Of a stretch of DNA of 6,221 nt, positions 1-6,117 are shown piece after piece (position 1 is the stretch's first letter; every line of letters starts with the position of its first letter). The translations under genes were made by a program, and so were the position numbers. The notes under the pieces are model-generated. The model was not told the origin of the DNA. It was given only the letters and a program-made list of their open reading frames with translations, and ran no database searches. The stretch is from the NCBI GenBank assembly GCA_036677085.1, contig JAKFFI010000056.1, positions 1 through 6,221 of the forward strand, in the 5' to 3' direction. This stretch comes from JAGPUQ01 sp036677085. Its GTDB lineage: Bacteria > Pseudomonadota > Gammaproteobacteria > Pseudomonadales > Porticoccaceae.

Positions 1-1
1 C

Positions 2-529
<528 letters not shown>

Positions 530-546
530 AGCGAACGCTCCAAGGG

Positions 547-948
547 TCACGATCGCATTCGATGCTCTTCGGATGGAGGCTGGAACTCGCAGCCACAGCG
601 CAGGCAAACCAATCCGCTAGGCTGCGGCGGGTTCCAGAAGAACAGGCAAGCCAGGCCAATGCCCGCGGCAAGGACCGCGCCGGGCTGGCCGAACAGCCAT
701 GCCCCGGCCAGCAGCAAAACAACGAAGGTGCCAGCCTCCATCGGCTCGGCGGGGGAGTAGCGTTTCGCCAGCAGGGATTGACTGGTCCACCTGGCGTTCG
801 TGCGGGAGAGACTCCACCACCCGCGTGCACCGATGGTGGCGCGGCCCCAGCTGCTGCTTCCGTGCCTGGTTCCCGCCATGGCCACCATGTGCATCGCGCG
901 GGTGCGGCTCGACCGGCAACGTGGACAACGGAACGGATCGTGCTTCAT
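547..948 (-). CDS. Small membrane protein with two CxxC pairs (split zinc-ribbon type), function unknown
   Basis: A 133-aa protein of unknown function. Near the N-terminus is CPRC (Cys8, Cys11) and near the C-terminus CLRCGC (Cys115, Cys118, Cys120). Between them are a polar, Arg/Ser/Trp-rich stretch (about 20-65) and two hydrophobic segments (about 71-87 and 88-105). They are separated by a short GQPG turn and look like a transmembrane hairpin. The simplest reading is that both CxxC pairs lie on the same side of the membrane and jointly bind one metal ion; this is inferred from the pattern, not shown. The start ATG at 946-948 lies 6 nt after the stop of the upstream minus-strand gene and has no strong ribosome site of its own, so translational coupling is likely. 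The stop (TGA, 547-549) lies 17 nt from the end of hutU, and I see no convincing terminator between the two. The ordered Cys pairs and clean hydrophobic hairpin argue that this frame is the real one here. An overlapping plus-strand frame lacks such features. Confidence 0.75.
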   Translation of the reverse strand: MKHDPFRCPRCRSSRTRAMHMVAMAGTRHGSSSWGRATIGARGWWSLSRTNARWTSQSLLAKRYSPAEPMEAGTFVVLLLAGAWLFGQPGAVLAAGIGLACLFFWNPPQPSGLVCLRCGCEFQPPSEEHRMRS

Positions 949-954
949 GGTCGC

Positions 955-1527
955 TTACTCGTGGCCGGTGCGACGGAAATACAGCGCAGCGACTATGTCG
1001 TCACGGCCAGCTTCCCGTGCAAGCGCCGCAAAGTCGCCCGGATCGTGACTGATTCGTACGAAATCGTACGGCCCGCGGAACTCCCACTGATTGACGCCGC
1101 GCTTGATGAAGATGGGAATGGTGCCGCCCTGCGCCGCCATCTTTTCCGCACGTGCGACGACCCGTGGCTTGTCGCCGATCAGGATGCATTCGGGGGCCTC
1201 GGGATTCATGTCCATGGTGATGCAACCGCAGACGACGCGACCGTCGCGGGTCGGCAGGAAGATCCCGCCCTTGACCTCGCCCCCGAAGGCATCGATCAAG
1301 TCCTGGTGGGTGTACACGCTGCCCTTGCGGAAGTGCGACTGCGCATGGCCGGGCATCAGCCCTTGTGCCTGGAGCCATGAGGCGACGGCGGAGCGATCCC
1401 AGATCGGGCCCGCGGCGAGCCGTGCAACGGGCTCGGGGAAGCTGGCATGCCGCGCGGTCCAGTTCGTCACGGCCTGCCGGGTGACAGCGGCCATCTCCGC
1501 GATCTCTGCGAGGCCAACGAGTTCCAT
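955..1527 (-). CDS. Helix-turn-helix protein with unassigned C-terminal domain
   Basis: A 190-aa protein starting MELVGLAEIA. Residues 3-25 form a helix-turn-helix (LAEIAEMAAVTRQAVTNW) followed by FPEPVARLAAGPIWDRSAVASW, the layout of small AlpA/MerR-like DNA-binding modules. Residues about 68-165 form a second domain that I do not recognise with confidence. It contains VYTHQDLIDAFGG, FLPTRDGRVVCGCITMDMNP, CILIGDKPRVVARAEKMAAQ and IPIFIKRGVNQWEFRGPYDF, a beta-rich pattern with a WEFRG turn. It could be a ligand- or base-sensing domain such as those that read modified DNA, but that is speculation. I chose the start at 1527 because GGAGAAAG (complement of 1531-1538) sits 7 nt upstream. An in-frame ATG at 1572 lies inside the promoter and would add 15 residues out of family style. 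The gene is first in an operon with the membrane protein and diverges from parD. It could be a local transcription regulator or a defence sensor. Confidence 0.85.
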   Translation of the reverse strand: MELVGLAEIAEMAAVTRQAVTNWTARHASFPEPVARLAAGPIWDRSAVASWLQAQGLMPGHAQSHFRKGSVYTHQDLIDAFGGEVKGGIFLPTRDGRVVCGCITMDMNPEAPECILIGDKPRVVARAEKMAAQGGTIPIFIKRGVNQWEFRGPYDFVRISHDPGDFAALAREAGRDDIVAALYFRRTGHE

Positions 1528-1551
1528 AGGCTTTCTCCGTTGCTTTTGGAC

Positions 1552-1579
1552 ACAGTAACGCGTCTGTTGCATTTGTCAA
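1552..1579 (-). promoter_or_regulatory. Sigma-70-type promoter of the HTH operon
   Basis: Read on the minus strand, an exact -35 box TTGACA (complement of 1574-1579) is followed after 16 nt by TACTGT (complement of 1552-1557) as the -10 box. The -10 box is weak, matching TATAAT at three positions. Transcription would begin around 1545, leaving a leader of under 20 nt before the ribosome site GGAGAAAG and the ATG at 1527. A palindromic ACGCGT (1558-1563) abuts the -10 box and could be part of an operator. The exact -35 box and short sensible leader support the call; no start site has been measured. Confidence 0.55.
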
Positions 1580-1596
1580 CGGAGATAATCACCGCC

Positions 1597-1626
1597 TTGA
1601 CCGCCCCGCGCCCCACGGCGCACACT
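1597..1626 (+). promoter_or_regulatory. Candidate promoter for parDE
   Basis: TTGACC (1597-1602, five of six bases of the -35 consensus) is followed after 18 nt by CACACT (1621-1626), a poor -10 box. This would start transcription near 1632, on top of the inverted repeat at 1631-1645. An alternative -10 box, GATAAT at 1584-1589, is better in itself but has no fitting -35 box at the usual distance. I cannot choose firmly between them. Confidence 0.25.
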
Positions 1627-1630
1627 CCGA

Positions 1631-1645
1631 TGGCAATCTTTGCCA
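1631..1645. promoter_or_regulatory. Perfect inverted repeat upstream of parD, candidate antitoxin operator
   Basis: TGGCAA (1631-1636) and TTGCCA (1640-1645) are exact inverted copies around a 3-nt centre TCT. The repeat ends 14 nt before the parD start and overlaps the beginning of its ribosome site region. ParD-type ribbon-helix-helix dimers bind short palindromes in their own promoter region, so this is a natural candidate operator. As RNA it could also form a short hairpin next to the ribosome site. Confidence 0.4.
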
Positions 1646-1659
1646 AGAGATGCCCCACC

Positions 1660-1908
1660 ATGGCCACCATGAACATCTCGCTGGCCGACCCCCTCAAGGA
1701 ATTCGTGGACGAGGAAGTCCGCGAGGGCGGCTACTCCAGCACCTCCGACTACATGCGCGACCTCATTCGCCAGCGCCAGCGTGAAAAGGCGGCGGCACTG
1801 CTGCGCCAATTGATCGCCGATGGGCTGGCCTCCGGTCCGGCCACCCCGATCGAGCCGGATTACTTCGAGCGCATGCGCGAGCGCGCCAGGCAACGGACAA
1901 CCGAGTGA
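1660..1908 (+). CDS. parD: ParD-type antitoxin (ribbon-helix-helix)
   Basis: An 82-aa antitoxin expected to bind and neutralise the ParE toxin encoded next to it, and to repress the shared promoter. Residues 3-45 fit the ribbon-helix-helix DNA-binding domain: the strand MNISLAD, then PLKEFVDEEVREGGYSSTSD and YMRDLIRQRQRE, the classic ParD/CopG pattern with GGYSSTSDYMRDLI. Residues 46-82 (LLRQLIADGLASGP...IEPDYFERMRERARQR) form the flexible toxin-binding tail typical of the family. I take ATG 1660 as the start because AAGAGA (1645-1650) lies 9 nt before it. ATG 1669, three codons in, is a real alternative, and an in-frame ATG at 1630 would overlap the inverted repeat. The stop codon overlaps the GTG start of the toxin gene by 4 nt (GTGA), indicating translational coupling. 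The divergent HTH operon begins 132 nt away. Confidence 0.92.
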   Translation: MATMNISLADPLKEFVDEEVREGGYSSTSDYMRDLIRQRQREKAAALLRQLIADGLASGPATPIEPDYFERMRERARQRTTE

Positions 1909-2231
1909 AACCGCTGCGCCTGAGGGGACAGGCCAGGAACGATGCGGACGAGGCGGCGGCCTGGTACGCCGGGCAAGGCGGCCTGGCGCTGGAACTGGCT
2001 TTTGCCGATGCGTTGCAGGCGGCCTACGACCTGATCCGGCAGCACCCCGGCATCGGCTCCGCTCGCCATGCCCAATACGCGCCCGAACTTCCATCGCCAC
2101 TGCGCTTCCTGCCGCTCAAGCGATTCGAGCACCACCTCGTCTACTACATCGACCTGCCGGAACATGTCGAAGTCATCCGTGTGTGGCATGCCTCGCGCGG
2201 GTTGGAAGCGTTGATGGGCGCCGAAGAATGA
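1905..2231 (+). CDS. parE: ParE-type toxin (RelE/ParE superfamily)
   Basis: A 108-aa toxin of the RelE/ParE fold. Characterised ParE members poison DNA gyrase; the target of this one cannot be read from sequence. Family marks are the N-terminal strand and helix (LRLRGQARNDADEAAAWYAGQGG), the long helix LALELAFADALQAAYDLIRQHP, then GIGSARHAQYAPELPSPLRFLPLKRFEHHLVYYID and the terminal strand VEVIRVWHASRGLEALM. The last of these corresponds to the common ParE ending I-x-V-x-H-x-x-R. The start is GTG at 1905, inside the parD stop (GTGA overlap), the standard antitoxin-first arrangement. Length is normal and there is no frameshift, so the toxin looks functional. The restriction-modification gene begins 83 nt downstream on the same strand and might be reached by read-through from the parDE promoter. 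Confidence 0.93.
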   Translation: MKPLRLRGQARNDADEAAAWYAGQGGLALELAFADALQAAYDLIRQHPGIGSARHAQYAPELPSPLRFLPLKRFEHHLVYYIDLPEHVEVIRVWHASRGLEALMGAEE

Positions 2232-2250
2232 CCGGGCCGACGCGCGCGGC

Positions 2251-2266
2251 GCGTGGCGGGCCACGC
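2251..2266 (+). other. Short GC hairpin between parE and the restriction gene
   Basis: GCGTGG (2251-2256) pairs with CCACGC (2261-2266) across CGGG; the stem can close by one more pair in the loop. It sits 19 nt after the parE stop. No run of T follows, so it is not a standard intrinsic terminator. It could mark a weak pause or an mRNA boundary between toxin-antitoxin and restriction genes. Confidence 0.3.
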
Positions 2267-2314
2267 CCGCTGCCGCAATCATTACATGCGTGATCAGCTA
2301 ATTGGGGGAAAAGA

Positions 2315-5300
2315 ATGACTGACGTCGCCACGATCGCAGAGCGCTACTGCAAGGACGTGCACGTAGCCGATGCCGCGCCGGTCCCGGGCGAGCCGGAAGC
2401 GCAACTGACGACGCCAGTCAGCAATCTCTTCACTGCGCTGGTCGAGCACGCGGGCCTCGGACGCCTGCGTCTGATCCGCGAGAGCCGCCTGGGCGGCAGC
2501 CGGCCCGACTTCGCAGCCTTGCACGAGCGCGCGGGCAAGACCCACCAGATCGGCTATATCGAATTGAAGGCCCCGGATGTGGTGACTGATCCGTCTAGGT
2601 GGTCGGGTCGCAATGCGTCGCAGTGGCAGAAGATGAGTGTCGATGCGGAAATTCTGCTGCTGTGCAATGGACGCAGCGCACGGCTGTATCGGGATGGGGA
2701 AGCCGTTGGCGATGCCGTGGCACTACCTTTTGCCGACCCTCACGCATGGGATGCGCAGCCGCTGTTGAAACTGCTGCGTCGGTTCATCGATTCCCGTCCG
2801 ACGCCGGTGACCAGCGTTGGCGACCTGTCACGCCGGCTTGCGGTTCGCACCGCGGACCTTCGTGATCGCCTGCTGTGGTTGATGGAGCAGGGAGGCGAGG
2901 CAGGCGATACCGCGCGCGGGGGGTTTGAGGCCTGGAAGCAGCACGTGCATCCGCACGCCTCGGAGCGCGATTTCGCCGACGGGGTGTCGCAGGTCGTGGC
3001 TTACGGCATGGTGTTGGCCGCGTTGTCGGTGACCGGCGCCGACGCCGATGCGGACGGCTACATCAGCGTGGCCGAGGCGCGCGCGGCGATCCGCGGAATC
3101 AGCCCGGTCATGGCCGCGGCGTTCGCGCCGCTGGTGGACAAGCCCGTGCTGTTCGCGGCGGTCGAAGCCGAACTCGGCGCTCTGGAAACCCTGATCAGCG
3201 CCATCGACGCCAAACGCGTCAATCGCAGCGCGGATCGGCGCGGCGAACCTTGGCTGTATTTCTATGAGGACTTCCTCAGCGTTTACGACCCGGAAGAACG
3301 CAAGCAGGCAGGCGTTTACTACACCCCGACCGCGATCGTCCAGGCGATGGTGCGCATCGTCGATCACCTGCTGGTCGAGCGTTTCGGCATCCGGCTCGGG
3401 TTTGCCGACAAGCAAGTGGTGACGCTGGACCCGGCCACCGGCACCGGCACGTTCCCGCTGGCGGTCATCGACCGGGCGGCGGAGCGCGCTGCAGCCGAAC
3501 GCGGGCCGGGTGGCCGCGCGCAAGCGGCCAGCAGCTTGTCCCACAACCTGTTTGCGTTCGAGTTGTTGCCAGGGCCGTACGCGGTGGCGCAACTGCGGAT
3601 CAACCAGCGCCTGAGTGAGCTGCAGTCCACCAGCGCGCTGTCGGGACATGTGGTGTTGACCGATACGCTGGAATCCCCACTGGACCCGAAACCGTCGATG
3701 CCTCTGTTTGGCGATGCGGAAGTGCTGGCGGCCGAACAAAGCCGCGCCAAGCGCATAAAGCTGGAGCAGAAGGTGACGGTGGTGATCGGCAACCCGCCCT
3801 ACCGCCGGGTGGAGCGCGAGATCGAAGGCCGCGGTTCCGGTGGCTGGGTGGTGGAGGGCAAGGTGCCCGGCCGCCGCGGCAAGCGGGAAAACAAGAGCCT
3901 GTTCGACGACATCCTGGACGTGGCCAAGCGCGAAACGATCTTCAGCCACCACGCCAGCCTGTACAACCTGTACGTGTACTTCTGGCGCTGGGCGATCTGG
4001 AAGGCGTTCGAGGCGCACGGCGAAGGCCCGGGCGTGGTGGCCTTCATTACCGGCAGCAGCTGGCTGCGCGGGCCCGGTTTTGTCGGCCTGCGCCAACTGG
4101 CGCGGGAAGTCTGCGACGAGGCCTGGGTGCTCGACCTGGGCGGCGACAACAAGGGCGCCAACCCGGAAGAGAACGTGTTCGCGATCGAAACCCCGGTCGC
4201 CGTGGTGGTGCTGGCGCGCAAGGACAAACAGGACCGCACGCAGCCGGCGCGCATCCATTACCGCCGCATCCATGGCACTGCGGCCGACAAGCTCGCGACG
4301 ATGCAGACCATCGCCGACCGCGACGATCCACTGGCCGGTGACTGGCAGGACGGCCCGGCGGATTGGCTCGCGCCGCTGGCGCCTTCCACTGGCGATTCGG
4401 CTTGGAAGGAATTGCCGGCCCTGGCAGATCTGTTCCCCTGGCAGCAGCCCGGCTGCAAGTACGGCCGCACTTGGCCCATCGCTACTATGGCCGAGTCCCT
4501 GCAACAACGCTGGGCACGTTTCGTGTCCGCGCCGCTGGAGGAAAAATCAGCACTTTTCGTCACTGCCAAGACAGGTCGCAACATCAGCACCAAGGTCCCG
4601 GGCTATGCGGTGCTCAATACCTTGGCTGCTGGTGTGACGCCGGAGCCCATAGTCCGTTATGGGTATCGCAGCTTCGACCGGCAGTGGGCAATCAATGATC
4701 CACGTCTCGCTGCCCTGGAACGACCTGCGCTCTGGGATTCATCCTCGGAGTCACAGTTGTACTTTGCAGCGCCCATGACTGCGACATCATCGGCAGGCGC
4801 GATCCTGACGGTAACCGGCCATGTCCCGGATCTGCATTACTACAACGGCCGCGGTGGCAAGGACATCCTGCCGCTGTACCGCGACGCCGCCGCGCAGCAG
4901 CCCAACCTGGCGCATGGCCTGCAAGCTGCGCTGGGCAAACGGCTGGGGATCGCCGAGCCGTCGCCGGAAGATATCGCCGCCTACGTGTACGCGCTGCTTT
5001 CCGCCACCCGCTACCAACAGCGCTTTGCGGAGGCGCTGAAAACACCGGGGCCGCGTGTACCGGTCACGGCCGATCCCGACCTGTGGGCGGAGGCCGTGGC
5101 GCTCGGGCGCGAATTGCTGTGGCTGCATACCTGGGCCGAGCGCTTCAATGACCCGAAGGCAGACCGGGGTAGCCGCCTGCCGCACATCGATGGCATCGGC
5201 TGGGAGTGCAACATCACGAAAATGCCGCAAACCAGTGCGGACATTGCTTACGACAAGAATACCCAGCGCTTGCTTGTCGGCGACGGCGTCATCACCGGCG

Positions 5301-5605
5301 TTCGCCCGGATGTCTGGGGCTACAGCGTCAGCGGCATGGAAGTCGTGAGGAAGTGGCTCGGCTACCGCACCACGAAGGGCACGGGCCGCGCCGCATCTTC
5401 CAACAATCCGTTGGACAAGATTCGCCCGATCGTCTGGCCGGACGCATGGAATGACGAATTGCTGGACCTGCTGCGCATGCTTACCCGCACACTCGATCTG
5501 CAGCCGATGCAGTCTGACCTGCTGGATCGCATCTGCGCTGGCCCGCTGATCGCGGTTCCGGAACTGCCCAAGCCAACCGCCCTTCAACGCAAGCCACCGA
5601 AATAG
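2315..5605 (+). CDS. Single-chain restriction-modification enzyme, type IIG / type ISP-like without helicase
   Basis: A 1096-aa protein combining DNA cleavage, adenine methylation and target recognition in one chain. Residues 1-130 carry a PD-(D/E)XK nuclease: SRPDF (Asp65), then YIELKAP (Glu83, Lys85). Residues about 330-500 hold the gamma-class N6-adenine methyltransferase: AGVYYTP (332-338, motif X), LDPATGTGTF (371-380, SAM-binding motif I), an acidic residue in FAFELLPG (Glu416), and IGNPPY (491-496, catalytic motif IV). GVVAFITGSSWLRGPGF (573-589) is a later methyltransferase strand. From about 700 on, segments such as GYRSFDRQW, DLHYYNGRGG, AAYVYALLSATRYQQRF and VWGYSVSGMEVVRKWL resemble the type ISP specificity region. 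No helicase motifs are present between nuclease and methyltransferase, so this is not a complete type ISP enzyme. GGGGGA (2304-2309) lies 5 nt before the ATG. No key residue is missing and no frameshift is seen. It has no separate methyltransferase or specificity gene nearby. The target sequence cannot be predicted. Confidence 0.93.
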   Translation: MTDVATIAERYCKDVHVADAAPVPGEPEAQLTTPVSNLFTALVEHAGLGRLRLIRESRLGGSRPDFAALHERAGKTHQIGYIELKAPDVVTDPSRWSGRNASQWQKMSVDAEILLLCNGRSARLYRDGEAVGDAVALPFADPHAWDAQPLLKLLRRFIDSRPTPVTSVGDLSRRLAVRTADLRDRLLWLMEQGGEAGDTARGGFEAWKQHVHPHASERDFADGVSQVVAYGMVLAALSVTGADADADGYISVAEARAAIRGISPVMAAAFAPLVDKPVLFAAVEAELGALETLISAIDAKRVNRSADRRGEPWLYFYEDFLSVYDPEERKQAGVYYTPTAIVQAMVRIVDHLLVERFGIRLGFADKQVVTLDPATGTGTFPLAVIDRAAERAAAERGPGGRAQAASSLSHNLFAFELLPGPYAVAQLRINQRLSELQSTSALSGHVVLTDTLESPLDPKPSMPLFGDAEVLAAEQSRAKRIKLEQKVTVVIGNPPYRRVEREIEGRGSGGWVVEGKVPGRRGKRENKSLFDDILDVAKRETIFSHHASLYNLYVYFWRWAIWKAFEAHGEGPGVVAFITGSSWLRGPGFVGLRQLAREVCDEAWVLDLGGDNKGANPEENVFAIETPVAVVVLARKDKQDRTQPARIHYRRIHGTAADKLATMQTIADRDDPLAGDWQDGPADWLAPLAPSTGDSAWKELPALADLFPWQQPGCKYGRTWPIATMAESLQQRWARFVSAPLEEKSALFVTAKTGRNISTKVPGYAVLNTLAAGVTPEPIVRYGYRSFDRQWAINDPRLAALERPALWDSSSESQLYFAAPMTATSSAGAILTVTGHVPDLHYYNGRGGKDILPLYRDAAAQQPNLAHGLQAALGKRLGIAEPSPEDIAAYVYALLSATRYQQRFAEALKTPGPRVPVTADPDLWAEAVALGRELLWLHTWAERFNDPKADRGSRLPHIDGIGWECNITKMPQTSADIAYDKNTQRLLVGDGVITGVRPDVWGYSVSGMEVVRKWLGYRTTKGTGRAASSNNPLDKIRPIVWPDAWNDELLDLLRMLTRTLDLQPMQSDLLDRICAGPLIAVPELPKPTALQRKPPK

Positions 5606-5708
5606 CGCTCGTGTCGTCTGGCCCACGTGCTCGGCGCGCGGTGGTCGGCATTTTCACAACGACACCATGACGTTGGTGCCGGCCAACATGGGGTGACAGA
5701 GGCCAAGA
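5606..5708. other. Intergenic gap between restriction gene and clamp-like gene
   Basis: A 103-nt gap without a supported gene. It contains distant inverted copies GTGTCGT (5611-5617) and ACGACAC (5659-5665) and a small hairpin CACCA/TGGTG (5663-5667 and 5674-5678). Neither is followed by a T-run, so no terminator is called. I see no good promoter boxes. AGAGG (5698-5702) at its end is the ribosome site of the next gene. Confidence 0.35.
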
Positions 5709-6023
5709 ATGGACTTTGAGATCGAACCCAAGGCGTTGCTTGAGGTGCTGAAACGGTTGTTTCCGCATCGTTCGCGCATCTTGGCGAAGGGGCCGCTGGT
5801 TACTTTGAGGGCGGCCGGAGAGGTGTTAATCCTGGAAGGGCAGTTCGATAATGCATGGAGCGTTCGGGCCGTTGTGCATGCGTCGGGACACTGCTCGGTC
5901 GATCTAGTGGCGCTGTCCAAGCCACTGACGCTCTACAAACCAAGGGAACCGCTGCGCTTCACGGTGTCGGACGATGGCCTCAAGTTCGGAACCACTAGGC
6001 TTCGGTTGCACAATTCAACCTAA
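5709..6023 (+). CDS. Orphan single-domain protein resembling a DNA sliding-clamp (DnaN) domain
   Basis: A 104-aa protein. Its layout resembles one domain of the bacterial beta clamp: an initial strand and helix (MDFEIEPKALLEVLKRLFPH), a strand pair around GPLVTLRAAGEVLILEGQFDNAWSVRAVV (28-56), a short loop and helix (HCSVDLVALSKPLTLY), and a final strand hairpin (PLRFTVSDDGLKFGTTRLRL, 81-100). The turn DDGLKFGTTRLRL recalls the strand pairs that end clamp domains. A real beta clamp has three such domains (about 366 aa), so this would be a single unit that might assemble as an oligomer or merely share the fold. The assignment is from pattern only. AGAGG lies 6 nt before the ATG, so the start is well supported. 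GC is about 58%, well below the methyltransferase core upstream. It follows the restriction gene by 103 nt on the same strand and may be co-transcribed. Confidence 0.75.
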   Translation: MDFEIEPKALLEVLKRLFPHRSRILAKGPLVTLRAAGEVLILEGQFDNAWSVRAVVHASGHCSVDLVALSKPLTLYKPREPLRFTVSDDGLKFGTTRLRLHNST

Positions 6024-6050
6024 AGGGGGCGGAGCGGGCTAATTACCTTT

Positions 6051-6068
6051 CCCGCGCCCGCGCCCGCG
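6051..6068. repeat. Short tandem repeat, three CCCGCG units
   Basis: CCCGCG is repeated three times without interruption just downstream of the clamp-like gene. The first unit can pair with GCGGG upstream (about 6032-6036) across a 12-nt loop, but with no T-run after it. It may be a slippage-prone tract or part of a weak terminator-like fold. Confidence 0.5.
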
Positions 6069-6086
6069 TTCGTCGCTCCATGATCC

Positions 6087-6117
6087 CCGGGAACAAATGA
6101 GGGCGCTCATGTCCCGG
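6087..6117. other. Imperfect hairpin with GGCG loop
   Basis: The left arm begins CCGGGA (6087-6092) and ends ATGAG (6097-6101); the right arm is CTCAT (6106-6110) followed by GTCCCGG (6111-6117). They pair over 12 positions with small A bulges on the left side and a GGCG loop (6102-6105). No T-run follows on either strand, so its role is open: a processing or pause structure, a protein site, or chance in GC-rich DNA. Confidence 0.35.

Noticed and set aside
530..546. Small AGCG/CGCT inverted repeat between hutU and the convergent gene
   Set aside because: Only four pairs with no T-run; too weak for a terminator.
1528..1572. Longer start at 1572 for the HTH gene
   Set aside because: It would begin upstream of the predicted -10 box and transcription start, has no ribosome site, and the ATG at 1527 has an excellent one.
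876..1671. The 14-base word CCATGGCCACCATG occurs at 876-889 and at 1658-1671
   Set aside because: One copy is inside a coding region and the other spans the parD start. The flanks do not match, so chance and local codon composition explain it better than an att-type repeat.
2828..4507. A 559-codon open frame on the minus strand inside the restriction gene
   Set aside because: Its product is rich in Arg, His, Gln and Ala without any domain, and it lies wholly opposite a gene with intact nuclease and methyltransferase motifs. Such long antisense frames are common in GC-rich DNA.
3840..4637. A 265-codon plus-strand frame shifted relative to the restriction gene
   Set aside because: The product is mostly Arg, Ala, Ser, Trp and Thr, typical of an out-of-frame reading of a GC-rich gene.
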